Notes under the pieces: model-generated
The model's database searches: none
What the model saw: only the letters and a program-made list of their open reading frames with translations
Told to the model about the DNA's origin: nothing
Made by a program: the position numbers and the translations under genes
Shown here: positions 43,480 through 54,516 of the stretch, piece by piece
Layout of the letters: each line of letters starts with the position of its first letter
How positions within the stretch are numbered: position 1 is the first letter of the stretch
Assembly: GCF_014356525.2 (NCBI RefSeq)
Contig: NC_052506.1
Location: forward strand, 9,355,698 to 9,419,697
Source: Nilaparvata lugens
Lineage: Eukaryota > Arthropoda > Insecta > Hemiptera > Delphacidae
Direction: 5' to 3'
DNA: 64,000 bases

Positions 43480-44205
43480 AGTTCTTCTTCTTCTTCTTCT
43501 TCTTCTTCTTCTTCTTCCTTCTTCTTCTTCTTCTCTTCTTCTTCTTCACTTCCTCTTCCTCTTCCTCTTCTTCTTCTTCCTTCTTCTTCTTCTTCTTCTT
43601 CTTCTTCTTCTTCTTCTTTTCTCTTCTTCTTCTTTCTTCTTCTTCTTCTTCTTATTCTTCTCTTCTCTTCTTCTTCTTCACTTCTTCTTCTTCTTCTTCT
43701 TTTTCTTCTCTTCTCTTCTTCTTCTTCTTCTTCTTCCACTCATCTTCTTCTTCTTCTCTTCTTCTTCTTCTTCTTCTTCTCTCTTCTTCTTCTTCTTCTT
43801 CTTCTTCACTTCCTCTCTTCTTTTCTTCTTCTTCTTCTTCTTCTCTTCTTCTTCTCTTCTTCTTTCTTCTTCTTTTCTTCTTCTTCTTCTTCTTCTTTCT
43901 TCTTCTTCTTCTTCTTCTCTTTCTTCTTCTTCTTCTTCTTCTTCTTCTTCTTCTTCTTCTTTTCTTCTTCTTCTTCTTCTCTTCTTTTCTTCTTCTTCTT
44001 CTTTCTTCTTCTTCTTCTTCTTCTTCTCTTCTTCTTCTCTTCTTCTTCTTCCTTCTTCTTCTTCTTCTTCTTTCTTCTTCTTCTTCACTTCTTCTTCTTC
44101 TTCACTTCCTCTTCCTCTTCTTCTTCTTCTTCTTCTTCTTCTTCTTCTTCTTCTTCATCTTCTTCCACTTCCACTTTCTCCTCTTCTTCTTCTTCTTCTT
44201 CTCCA
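43480..44205 (+). repeat. Pyrimidine-rich (CTT)n microsatellite
   Basis: About 725 bp of CTT/CTTC with CACTTCC interruptions. It is the inverted counterpart of 41416-41860. The 270-codon frame of Leu/Ser/Phe is a by-product. Confidence 0.95.
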
Positions 44206-44264
44206 TTTGCCTGTCATTGCTTCCAAACGTTTGCTACCACGGTGGCTAGTTTCACCCTATCCTA

Positions 44265-44462
44265 TAGTGAAGTCCACGTTATAATGACAGTGAATAAAGA
44301 TAGAAAAATAGCGATGCCGATTCTCTGCATAATTTAATTATATTTCTACACTGTCAAAAGCATACTTGGCATCGTTGTGGACCACCGGCTTTGTCGAATG
44401 ATAGACAAGGATAGCAAAACCAAAGTTGATCAAATACTGTCATTATAACGTGGACCACACTA
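44265..44462. mobile_element. MITE with TA target duplication (GTCCACGTTATAATGACA ends), family I
   Basis: The ends TAGTGAAGTCCACGTTATAA and TTATAACGTGGACCACACTA are inverted and flanked by TA at 44263-44264 and 44463-44464. The interior is 198 bp long in total and non-coding. Related sequences are at 45578 and 47750. Confidence 0.75.
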
Positions 44463-44964
44463 TAGTAGTTCTGATGTAGTTATTACGTACAGTAGGCCCT
44501 ACTTCACGGTTGAGGAAATTCCAACTCCATATGGACAAGATTATCTTGCATGCGTTCAAGTTTTCTGAACTTCATCACTGCTGCTCTAAACAATATAATT
44601 TCCAACACCCTATAAACCATAACTGAGCGAATTATCAACGCAATCAGGCTGAGATAACATCGAGCATCTCGCTCTGACCAAATAGTTAGTGAATGCGAAT
44701 TAAAGCGTCTGGATGGAGAAAGTAGATTTCACCGGTCGTATTCATTTCCTCGGTAACTAGACGAGACGCGACCGAAAAGGTCAAATTTCTCACTCAGTCA
44801 CACATTCGTTTCGAATACATTGGAAACCGGTCTCCACTTCTAATCAACCAACACATCAAACCACGTAATCTGCCTGCCACACTGTACTCCATTAAAAACC
44901 ATAAACTAGGTCGTCAATTTCAATTGCATATTACAACAGCTTGCGTCATCTCGAATCATATCAG
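44463..44964. other. Unique intergenic DNA
   Basis: Moderate GC, no gene recognised. Confidence 0.35.
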
Positions 44965-45155
44965 TTATCAGATATATGACTCTAACGGGAATTGCAAAAC
45001 TTAATAGGAAAATAATTCATATTTTTAAATTGACCAACGAACGATAGAATCGTATCACTCTTATAATTCAGTTATCTGATAAGAATCCAACAAGGATTGC
45101 AAAACTTAATAGGAAAATAATTATTCATATTTTCAAATTAACCAACGAATAATAT
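44965..45155. repeat. Two-unit tandem duplication (~105 bp)
   Basis: CAGTTATCAGATA / CAGTTATCTGATA, TTGCAAAACTTAATAGGAAA and ACCAACGAA recur in order. The units are diverged. Confidence 0.7.
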
Positions 45156-45196
45156 TATAAGGCTTGTCAAAGTGGTTGCAATCAAGTACCTATTAC

Positions 45197-45471
45197 CATA
45201 GAGAAACAATAGCATAAGTAGATATCCCATGGTATAGGGCGTTTATGTCGCAACTTTTACTGTTTTCTCAAGCCGATTACTGTCGATTTTTTTAGATTTT
45301 CACTGTTTTGGCCGGGAGAGATTGTATGAACGGCACAATATGAGAGACTGCCAGCGTCACATAGCTTTATGGGAAAGAACTACGTGGACTATCGGCTTGA
45401 GATAACAGAGAAAGTTACGACAAAAACACCCTATACCATGGGATATCTACTTATGCTATTGTTTCTCTATG
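45197..45471. mobile_element. MITE family M7, copy 2 (TSD CTATTAC)
   Basis: The ends CATAGAGAAACAATAGC and GCTATTGTTTCTCTATG are flanked by exact CTATTAC at 45190-45196 and 45472-45478. The arms are ~80 bp. Confidence 0.9.
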
Positions 45472-45577
45472 CTATTACGCACAATATATTACTGTAGTTT
45501 CAATGTACAAAACAATTATTATCATGTTGGTTGATCTGTGAACAATATGAATGATAAAAACAATATAAAAACTTGTA

Positions 45578-45830
45578 TAGGGGGGTCCACGTTATAATGA
45601 CAGGGTTTGATTACCAATGGTATTGCTATCCTTGTCTATCATTCAACAAAGCGGATAGCGCTATCTCTTTCTCAATTTGCTCTGTTGACAGATCATCTTT
45701 CAACAATGTAGAATTAATAACTAATAAACAAAATATTTCATGTTAATTGTGATAATTGATTATGAAATTATTGAAAAACATGATTTCTTGCTTAATAAAA
45801 TATAATTTATTATTTTGACCGAGAATGAAC
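45578..45830. mobile_element. Family I relative, one end only
   Basis: TAGGGGGGTCCACGTTATAA, then GCTATCCTTGTCTATCATTC and GCGGATAGCGCTATCTCTTT. It aligns with 47750-47960. There is no matching right terminus. Confidence 0.6.
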
Positions 45831-45939
45831 AGTTAATAGTAATCAAAAATTTCCAATTTGTAAGGATTTGAGTGTAATATTTTTGTTTTTATTCAGTTTT
45901 TAAATATCAGAATTGAAAATTTTTTAGTTTAGTCATTAG

Positions 45940-46110
45940 TTTTGAAGTGGGAACTGGACTTTTTGAAGTGAAAAGTGAAATCTTAACCTCATTCTTTTTT
46001 GAAACTCCTATTTGTAAAAAATTGGGAGAAGAGAGTTTTGGGCTATGCCTGTTGTCTTCTCCCAATCATATTATTTATTATAATTATGATTTGAAAAAAA
46101 AACAATAAAA
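45940..46110 (+). mobile_element. Retroelement 3' tail, TTGGGAGAAG hairpin (family C)
   Basis: TTGGGAGAAGA pairs with TCTTCTCCCAA over 11 bp. The apex is TTTTGGGCTATGCCTG. It is followed by an AATTATGATTTGAAAAAAAA region and AATAAAAAA. Confidence 0.7.
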
Positions 46111-46229
46111 AAATATTACATCAATAAACATGTATCAGCTACCGTCTATAGAAGGCATTTGCAAGACAGAGGTTCGGCAACGTTGTTCGCCTATCTTTCT
46201 TCACCGCCATTATAGCATGAACCTCACAA

Positions 46230-46345
46230 TAGTACCCTTTTATTGAAACATTTTAAAAACTTTTAAATCTTTAAGATGTTTTAATAAAAGAGTACTACAA
46301 GTTTTTATAAATTTGAATAAAGTAGCCCATAAAAGTGAAGTGATA
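46230..46345. repeat. Family K inverted repeat
   Basis: AGTACCCTTTTATTGAAACA and TTTTAATAAAAGAGTACT are inverted. It is followed by AGTAGCCCATAAAAGTGAAG. Confidence 0.65.
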
Positions 46346-46794
46346 ATATGAATGATTTACAATGGATGATTTCATAAGGGAATTTAATGAGGAAAAAATT
46401 TAATAAGGAATATTATACACGTAAAGTATTTCTAATACAAATGGTCTGTTGGTGTTGATCATTATCAATATTTTAACGATGTGCTTTTCGTTAGTATTGT
46501 AACTATTTGAATCTTTTTCAGTTGTTCACCCGCTGTTTGTAGGAATTTTATCTGTTATATCAAAGTAAATAGAGTAAAACTAGGTATTCAAATTACAGAT
46601 GGAAATTACTGAGATATTGCATATTATACAGTATCATCTCAACTTGATACACAACACCATAATTTGATACAAAACTTCCAAACTTTTGAATGAACTTTAC
46701 AAATCATGGCCTTATGCTATCTTTTCTCTATGCTCTATGTCAGAAGGCAAAAAAATAATGTTACAGCATTTAATTTGGATTTTCGTTTAATATT
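46346..46794. other. Intergenic DNA
   Basis: Holds a family E end (ATTTAATTTGGATTTTCG) at 46767-46785 and nothing else supported. Confidence 0.4.
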
Positions 46795-47020
46795 CAATTC
46801 AATTCAATTCAAAAAGTTATTTATTTCACAAGTCTTACAAGCAATCACAGTGGTAGGCTACATCATAAAATAAGAATACACTTTACAATAAAAATAAGAC
46901 AATGTCAGCACCACAGAAATGACAGCGATATACAAATATATATTAAGAAATATTTTACTCTCGCAGAGGCATTACTGCCTGTGTGCGAGAATGAGTCTAA
47001 GGTAGGAATAGGCATATATA
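46795..47020 (-). mobile_element. Retroelement 3' end with (GAATT)n tail and 3' hairpin, reverse
   Basis: TTCAATTCAATTCAATTC then AAAAAGTTATTTATTTCAC is a reversed tail. Further in, CTCGCAGAGGCATTACTGCC and TGTGTGCGAG form the two-tier hairpin, with a GAGGC/GCCTG-type apex. Confidence 0.6.
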
Positions 47021-47406
47021 AATATTTCGCAGTACTTGCACAGATAATAATAATTATTATTCCAATTACCGTGTATGGATTCGAATCAATGCTGTCTCAT
47101 TCAATTGATACGAAGCAATTTGGAATTCGTTTTAAATTTCCAATTATAAATAATTAGTGGAGAAACATCAGTCTTCTTAATAAACAACTAACCTAATAAC
47201 ATTTACATTGCTTATTTTTATTGCTCAATTTAGAATACCCCAGCATTGTGCTAGTACTTCCTACAAGAGTAGTTTTTGTCAACAATTTATCTTGCACTAG
47301 CACGTTATATACTTACCATTCATTACCAGCGAAATATCTGATAATTATAATAACTACATTCCATAAAAGTATCAGTAAAACAAGAAAATTCAAATAAGGA
47401 AATAGA
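47021..47406. other. AT-rich intergenic DNA
   Basis: A short inverted pair with GTGCTAGTAC / GCACTAGCAC lies at 47250-47302. No other feature. Confidence 0.35.
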
Positions 47407-47601
47407 ATGAGGTTCAATATTAGTAATCAGCGGTCTTGGAAAATGACAAACTGGGGAATTTTTAGGCCTCCAATTAGTGGGTACTATACAAGGAGAAATA
47501 AATTCAGCATACTGATCGCCCTTGCAACGATGGCGTGTATATTTTATGGGCACTTTTATGTTGGTGAAATTGCTTTACGGAGCGTTGTTATGCAGTTGTA
47601 A
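47407..47601 (+). CDS. Hypothetical small membrane protein (64 codons), unverified
   Basis: An ATG frame with an in-frame TAA just upstream ends in TAA at 47599-47601. The product has an N-terminal NWGIFRPPISGYYTRRNKF segment followed by a hydrophobic stretch (FSILIALATMACIFYGHFYV, residues ~37-56), as in single-span mitochondrial or secretory microproteins. I recognise no family. No neighbours, splice sites or promoter support it. It is the most protein-like non-repeat frame in the window, but chance is quite possible. Confidence 0.25.
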   Translation: MRFNISNQRSWKMTNWGIFRPPISGYYTRRNKFSILIALATMACIFYGHFYVGEIALRSVVMQL

Positions 47602-47749
47602 AAACGGTCATTGTGCCTTGCAAGCCACAGTGTACAACATGTGATTCAAAATATAAATTTTTGCAACGTGAAATCTATATTTCCAGCCTGGAATTTACCG
47701 AGTTCATGGTTATGATCTTTATAAAATAGTTTTTAAACTACTCATACTG

Positions 47750-48000
47750 TAGTGAGATCTATTTTATAATGTAGTGTTAGATTAGCAATGGTATTGCTAT
47801 CCTTGTCCATCATTCAACAGAGCGGATAGCGCTATCTCTTTCTCGCTTTGCTCTGTTGCCAGATCGTCTTTTAACAATGTAGAAATAATAATTGAATTAA
47901 TTAACGAAATATTTCATCTTAATTATGAAAATTCATTATGGAGATGACTTGATAATTCTAACATTATTGTAACTAATTCTAACTAATTAATAATCCGCAC
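47750..48000. mobile_element. Family I relative
   Basis: TAGTGAGATCTATTTTATAA, GCTATCCTTGTCCATCATTC, GCGGATAGCGCTATCTCTTT and AACGAAATATTTCATCTTAA match 45578-45760 in order. The terminus has diverged. Confidence 0.6.
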
Positions 48001-48780
48001 AAAAAAAAAAAACTAAACCTACTCTAGAACATGGTAAGCCATTGATAGTGGAGTAGGTCAATTTCCAAACAGAAAAACTAAAAAACAAAGAGGACACATT
48101 ATAAGAATTTTTTGTAACTAACTATTGTATGTAATTGTAATTTATCTAATATTTTCTGTAATTGATGTTGTAGTTTTATTTTTTCTTGGAAAGTAAACAT
48201 TTATTTATTTATTGTGTATAATCTTGAAGAAAATTATTGTAACATGACGTCAAATTGAAAAAATGATAATCAGAACAGTTTAATTTTCGAAGAATATTTT
48301 AAGTTGTTTTTTCTGCCAAACAGGTTTTTGTAACCTTTGGGATTATTTTCCATGTATATTTGATTTTTTTAATGTTCTTCAGGGTATGATTGTGATTTTT
48401 TAGTTATATAGTAATTGTTTCAGAGACTATGTATATGTTCAGTTTCATGCTCTGTATATATTGTAAAAATGGAAAAAAATGAAAAATGAAAAAAAATAAG
48501 ACTTGAGTACAATTGACTTGTAAACATTCTCCTACATGACCTGCTCTCATATAAAAACTCAATTTAGGAATATATTTTTCTAAATTTTAATTCCTTTTTT
48601 ACAACACATTCTGCAAGTTTAACATAAAATGTATAGAATTTAACGTGTTTTTGTTGATATATAACATCAATATGAAAATTTCCAATTTCATTGGAGCAGA
48701 TTCAAAACTTCCGATCTAGTTAAAGTCAACTATCAAGCATCAAACTGAAAGAATAGATATCTTCATTTGTGCACAGTGAC
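48001..48780. other. AT-rich intergenic DNA
   Basis: Several poly(A)/poly(T) runs; nothing else supported. Confidence 0.35.
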
Positions 48781-49625
48781 ATCTTGATCACCGTTCTGAA
48801 AATAGAGGGCTCGCCCAATCAGGCTGCAGAATCAAAACTGCGAATGAAGACGACGTCGACGACTAGCAGCAAGCTCAACAGAAATCACTGCCTTCTTAAT
48901 TTCCAAGTAATGAGAAAAAGGTAGGCTGTAGCAATATCAAGAGACGGTCGCTGGAAGGAGGAGGGAATTATTCTTCATTTCAGAAAATGAGACATCCTGG
49001 GGGATGAGGGGCCTGGAAATAGATTGAAAAAGGAAATGGGAAACGATAATGAATAAGGAAGGGGATGAAAGGAGGAGACTAGAGTCTCAAACCAACGGGC
49101 TGTGAAGGCAAATTTGACTATCGGTTTAGTAGCTGACGTCGTTTGGTGTCGGCGTTGGAAACTGAGCTCGTGAATGACATGTTAACATAACCATGGTGTA
49201 AGTAAGCTAGGTTTGGCGGAAGGTTGAGGAGCAAACGCCTTTTCGGCAGCTGCAGCCGACCAAATTAAAACGTCATCATCACCCCCCCCCCCACAACTTA
49301 TCACAGCTGCCAAACTCCCGCCATAACAGTTGGGGGGAGTTCTCAATTACTTGCAGCCGATACCTGACTGCCAGCAACTTGCAAACACGTTGCATTCTCC
49401 AATCATCCAACTACTCGATTCAATAACCGCATTCAATTTGCAACGAATTGTCACCGGACAAGCTCACTAACTTGTCACCTAACTAAGCTAGCCGAGGATG
49501 ATCGTTTCAGTGACGTTTATCGTTGATAAGCTCTAATATTGAAGGATTCGAATTCCAAAATTTCCTTTAAAATCCTGACAGAAAATCAATCGATTGAACT
49601 CAATCCAAGCTTCAGTAACAAAAAT
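48781..49625. other. GC-richer unique block
   Basis: Non-repeat DNA with a C11 run at 49282-49292, GACGACGTCGACGAC near 48849, and no frame with a domain. It could be a regulatory or non-coding exon region, but I have no positive evidence. Confidence 0.35.
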
Positions 49626-50078
49626 CTGGTGTGGCGCACTCACAACTTTCCTTGCCGTTATGAAAATTGATCAAGCCTGATAATTGGGAATCTAAAATCA
49701 AACTTTGCATAGATAAGGCGGAGCTCCTGGAATTTTTACAGATATGGGACTTGTGGCAGTTGATAGAGCTTACCAATAATTATTTCAGGTATGTGTATGA
49801 TCAAAATCTTTGGAGCCGTTTTTGAGAAAATGGCGACAAACTCTGTTTTTGACAACATTTTCGCCATTTTAGTTGCCATCTTGAATTGCATTTGATCGAA
49901 ATAGTTCGTGTCGGATCCTTATAGGAGAAGGACCTTAAGTTCCAAATTTCAAGTCATTCCGTTGCTTGGGAGATGAGATATCGTGTACACAGACGTATAG
50001 ACATTTAGAAATTGGGGTACCACAATTTTTTTCGGAAAGCAATACTTTCCTTACCTATGGTGATAGGGCAACGAAAGT
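49626..50078 (+). mobile_element. Family D repeat (CTGGTGTGGCGCACTCAC)
   Basis: It starts CTGGTGTGGCGCACTCACAA and ends GGGCAACGAAAGT, with AAAAAT on both sides. ACTTTCCTTGCC near the start is inverted against the GGAAAGT-type end. Related longer copies are at 59481-60362 and inside the duplicate at 61450. Non-coding. Confidence 0.65.
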
Positions 50079-50288
50079 AAAAATCATATAGGTTCAAGAA
50101 GATAGGGGTTTTGAAATTCAAAGACCATTCACACTAGTAGTTCTGTGAGCAGTAGACCTCGCGCAGTTATAAACCACAGCCTCCTCTGTCAATCAGAGTA
50201 AATTCTGTCCTGTCCTGACGTGCCAGCGAGATATCTCTGTGAAAATGACTAATGGCTGTTTGGGTTGGTGTATCGACAATGTTAATCA

Positions 50289-50664
50289 TCCTATTATATT
50301 AAACGAGCAATTTCTGTATTTTTATATCTGGTTATTTATTTATATTTATATTCAACGGAACTCGAGAACGGCTTCACAAAATTTGGAACAAAGTAGGTTT
50401 ATGATATAAACATTCGATTGCACTAGGTCTCATCCTTGGGAAAACTCGCTGAACTACATTAAAAGGATAGTTCATCCTTGGCTGAAACAGCTGTAGATAG
50501 TAAAAAGTGAGTGAACGAGTGAGTATGTGAAAAATCAAAATATCGCATCCCCGAAATTCATAAGATGACATATAGCCAGCTGTGAAATACAAACACGATC
50601 ATCTTAGAGAATTTTGTTCTGTTTATCAATAAATAAAAATAACGAGCGAAGCTCGGTGCCCTGA
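50289..50664 (+). mobile_element. Helitron-like family B nested in family A
   Basis: It starts TCCTATTATATTAAACGAGC after A and ends GGTGCCCTGA before T. The sequence on either side belongs to family A and reads on without a visible duplication. Confidence 0.75.
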
Positions 50665-51003
50665 TATTCTGTTGTAAACGACTACTATCATCAGAAGCTG
50701 AACGAGTTGAAAGCAGGGAAAGGTCGGGAGAAAATACTATGTTACTTTGAGTTATCAATTGCATGCTTCATTGCATGCAATTAATAATCCACTCGACAGA
50801 TGATTTATGAGTAATTTTATAGTCTGATTTTTACGGTAATATTGACGATCGGAGAAGGCTCCTTTTCCTTCAATATTATGCTTAAAATGCAAAATTTCCA
50901 AAAACCTTATATATACGTCGACGCGAAATTCAAAAAGGGACATACCTGTCAAATTTCATGAAAATCTATTGCCGCCATTCACAGTAGATGCGGAACATAA
51001 ATA

Positions 51004-51623
51004 CTAGTAGTTCTGGGAACAGTAGACCTCACGCAGTATTCTAATCCAAAAGTAACTGATTGAAACTATAGACCTTATGGAAATACAGCAATAGACTGGC
51101 TTCTCCACACATCTGTGTAATCACTTGTCAGCTGATTTATGATGAATAATTCTATAGTCTGATTTTTACTCTAATATTGGCGTATGAAGGAGGCTCCTTT
51201 TTCCTTTTATATTATCCTTGAAATGCAAAATTTCCAAAAACCTTGTATATACGTCAACGCGCAATTTAAAAAGGAACATACCTGTCAAAATTTCATGAAA
51301 ATCTATTACCGCGTTTCGCCGTAAATGCGCAACATATAAACATTTAAACATTTAAACATTTAAACATGTTGTTGTTGTTGTTTCTTAGCACTACAGCCCT
51401 GGGTGGGCCTTGGCTTCCTCCGTCACTCGCCTCCACTCGTTCCGGTCATTCGCCATCCACGAATCCCCATTCTATTCAGATCTCCTTCGACATCCTGCAG
51501 CCACCTTCTCCTGGGTCTCCCTCTTCTTCTTACTTGGAAAACATTTAAACATACTAACATTCAAACATTAAGAGAAATGCCAAACTGTCGACTCGAATCT
51601 TAGACCTCACTCCGCTCGGTCAA
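51004..51623 (-). mobile_element. Helitron-like family A (short form) nested in family A
   Basis: It begins CTAGTAGTTCTGGGAACAGT after A and ends CTCCGCTCGGTCAA before T. Removing it joins GGAACATAAATA to TAAACATAAATACATAC, the expected family A sequence, with no duplication. It contains a LINE fragment at 51369-51540. Confidence 0.8.
51391..51541 (-). pseudogene. C-terminal end of a non-LTR retrotransposon polyprotein, 5'-truncated
   Basis: Reading the minus strand: GRPRRRWLQDVEGDLNRMG, IRGWR, then after a one-base deletion DRNEWRRVTEEAKAHPGL and TAG (51391-51393). This is the usual end of an insect non-LTR polyprotein. A (AAC)n tail follows at about 51369-51381. The same AAACATTTAAACAT stands on both sides, compatible with a target duplication. 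It is only ~50 codons and dead. Confidence 0.75.
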
Positions 51624-51693
51624 TAAACATAAATACATACAGATAAATGCAAAACCGTCGACTTGAATCTTATACCTCACTTCGCTCGGTCAA

Positions 51694-51897
51694 TAAAAAA
51701 CAGTAGTAAACGGTAACGAATTGATGGAGCCTTATTAGATGATGAAGAATTAATTAGTAAATGTAATAAATTATATTCATGTGAATGACATTTAAATCAT
51801 AAGAGTTAGCAATTTTATAATTTAAAAAATCTTCTACAACTAATGTTTCATAGTTATCATAAACAAAAATATCTCATACAAGTACAAACTGCATTGA
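51694..51897. other. Spacer
   Basis: AT-rich, no feature seen. Confidence 0.3.
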
Positions 51898-52376
51898 AAA
51901 CTCAAATAGTATTCAATCTAGCAACCTTGCAAAGTTAAAACTGTGTCACTATATTATAGTGAAACAGTAATATAGTGACACAGTTTTAACTGTGTCACTA
52001 TAATTATAGTGAAACAGTAATATAGTGGCACAGTTTTAACTGTGTCACTATAATTATAGTGAAACAGTAATATAGTGACACAGTTTTAACTGTGTCACTA
52101 TAATTATAGTGAAACAGTAATATAGTGGCACAGTTTTAACTGTGTCACTATAATTATAGTGAAACAGTAATATAGTGGCACAGTTTTAACTGTGTCACTA
52201 TAATTATAGTGAAACAGTAATATAGTGACACAGTTTTAACTGTGTCACTATAATTATAGTGAAACAGTAATATAGTGGCACAGTTTTAACTGTGTCACTA
52301 TAATTATAGTGAAACAGTAATATAGTGACACAGTTTTAACTGTGCAAGGTTGCTAGATTGAATATTATTTGAGTTT
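51898..52376. repeat. Foldback element with amplified 50-bp core
   Basis: The outer arms AAACTCAAATAGTATTCAAT and ATTGAATATTATTTGAGTTT, with CTAGCAACCTTGCA inside, are inverted. Between them a 50-bp unit (TGTGTCACTATAATTATAGT, GAAACAGTAATATAGTG, CACAGTTTTAAC) repeats from 51941 to about 52340, about eight times, with GACAC/GGCAC variants. Each unit is itself a palindrome. Confidence 0.9.
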
Positions 52377-52935
52377 AATATTATTATAGTGTAGGTACTG
52401 TAGTATTTGCCTAATTAGGACCTGATGCCAAGTCTAGACTCAAAGCACAAAGGCACATAGAAGGGACACGAAAGTTTCCAGAGGTCAGGCCTTCTGAATA
52501 CACTACCTTATATAGTTTATAGTTGGTAAGTTCATTAAGCGGTGGCAATAGTTCACTTACTAATTTGGTTCATTGGGGTGAATTGAGGTAATAAATGAGA
52601 GAGCCTTTGATTCATCAACCATGAGATGGTGAACTTATAATTTTGTGAATGATCACTAGTTGATTCAATTTGCAGGTAATGAAAATGATACTGACTGATG
52701 AAAATGTTACGAACTTAACTAGTGATCACTAATAGAACATTTCTAATTGATTAGTTTCGTCTTCGGCTTGGAAGAGTTATTCTGAGCATCCAGGTAAAGT
52801 TTTTTGGCAAATAAATTTCAAATTTCAAAGCAATAATCACCAGCAATAAATAATTGGTGAACCAAACTGTGGCATCCTCTCCGAGGATGTAATCAGGAAT
52901 TGTAATCCTGATTCTCACTTTAAACTGATGAAAAT
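52377..52935. other. Intergenic DNA
   Basis: AT-rich sequence with CACTAGTTGATTC / ACTAGTGATCACT words; no supported feature. Confidence 0.35.
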
Positions 52936-53675
52936 CATGTCTATTTCAAAAATGTTCCTGTATATTAAAGCTGTGCAAAGGCTAAAAATAAACTTTCTAC
53001 TGATGATATTTTTCGAAGATTTGTCTATTTCAAAAATGTTCCTGCATATTAAAGCTGTGCAAAGGCTAAACATAAACTTTCTACTGATTATATTTTTCAA
53101 AGATTTTCGATTTGTATATCTTCAAGCTATCAAAATGAAAAACGTTTCTCAGGAAAACATTTTTTTCCCGATCATTACTTTTTGAGATATGAGCGCCTAA
53201 AGTATAATTTTTTCTGACAGAACATTTCAAAATTGGTAGGAGATGAATCCATGAGATTTATGAGATAAATTCTTCATGGTATAGTTGTTTGAATAGAACC
53301 ACAATTTTCTGAGATTATCAATTTACTATGAATGACAAAAAAACTTTTAGTTGAGTTATTTTTGGTCATTTTTAGTAAATTGAATAACTTCCTCAAAAAT
53401 TAATATGTACAATTTTTTTCGTTTTATTCAATCAGCAATACCATGAAAAATTTATCCTCTAAATCTCATGGATTTATCTCCTACCGAATTTGAAATGTCC
53501 TGTCAGAAAAATTTAAACTTTAGGCGCTCATATCTCAGAAAGTAATGATTAGAAAAATTGTTTTCCTGAGAAAACTTTTTCATTTTGATAGCTTGACGAT
53601 ATACAAATCGAAAAACTTTGAAAAATATCATCAGAAGAAATTTCTTTTTTAGCTTTTGCACAGCCTAAATGTAAA
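52936..53675. mobile_element. Large foldback element (~740 bp)
   Basis: The left arm (52936-53260) and right arm (53440-53675) are inverted, sharing AGCTGTGCAAAGGCTAAA, CAAAGATTTTCGATTTGTAT, ATATGAGCGCCTAAAGT and GACAGAACATTTCAAA. The left arm has an 84-bp segment duplicated at 52938 and 53022. The central 180 bp also contains a weaker inversion. No frame; frames in the arms are palindrome by-products. Confidence 0.8.
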
Positions 53676-54509
53676 AAAATAGTATTTTATGAACAGTGAT
53701 TAAGGTCTTATTCAAACCTGGAACATGTTTTTCTTATAAAAAATCATAACAGCTCGGACAAATTAATGTAAATTGGGCTTAGAATAATGTTTTGTAAAAT
53801 TAAATTCCAGAATCATGCCATCAATATATAAGGTTATGAAGACGAACAATCACATGGGATAATAAATTAGAATATTTGGAAAATTGCAAAATAGTACAAC
53901 TAGACATTGGCTGATAAGAGTATCTACAAGCAGAACTAAGAAATCAATCAAGCGTTCCATGAAGGTTTTCTCCAGTATGACATTCGTTTGTGAATCAAGA
54001 GCCGCATTACACAGATCATTGATTCATTTCAGATTTTTTTTCTAATTTATTAGCCAACAGCAATTAAACAATATTGCATTTGATGGCCTTCACTGGATTC
54101 GAGGGAGACGTTTCTTAATTACTCGTTACTGTTTTGCGAAAGGATGTTGAAAAACGTGGATAATCGATTTTCCAATGGCTCTACCGGTATGGCAGAGCTG
54201 ATTGGGAATAGTACGGTAACGTCCAATCAATGCTGTTGTCCTTCAATCATAAGTGCAAAACACAACTGATTAAATGTATGTTTTAACGACACCGTAATAA
54301 TAACAACTAGTTTTCATACAGTTTATTAAAGCAGTGCAGTTTATTCCCCCTGTTTCTATGGGAATGCTTTTATAGTGCAATTACAGAGAATTTGCAGATT
54401 GTTCAAAGATGACTCCAGAGAATGAAGACGGATGATTTAAATGTAAAACAATATACAAGTAATTGATGGAAATTTATCAATTCAAAGGATGGGTAGTATG
54501 TGACAATGA
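53676..54509. other. Intergenic DNA
   Basis: No gene or bounded element recognised. Confidence 0.35.
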
Positions 54510-54516
54510 CTTATAT

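Larger units (their letters stand above)
50134..51693 (-). mobile_element. Helitron-like family A (long form), outer copy of a nest
   Basis: The right end reads TTGACCGAGCGAAGTGAGGT on the minus strand. The left end is CTAGTAGTTCTG after A at 50133. It is interrupted by a family B copy (50289-50664) and by a second family A copy (51004-51623). Confidence 0.8.

Noticed and set aside
43472..44284. A 270-codon plus-strand open frame and long minus-strand frames
   Set aside because: They consist of Leu/Ser/Phe or Glu/Lys/Arg runs from a (CTT)n microsatellite. The same holds for 41461-41838.
51941..52340. CRISPR-like array (50-bp periodicity)
   Set aside because: The repeats are contiguous with no variable spacers, in a eukaryotic context and within a foldback.
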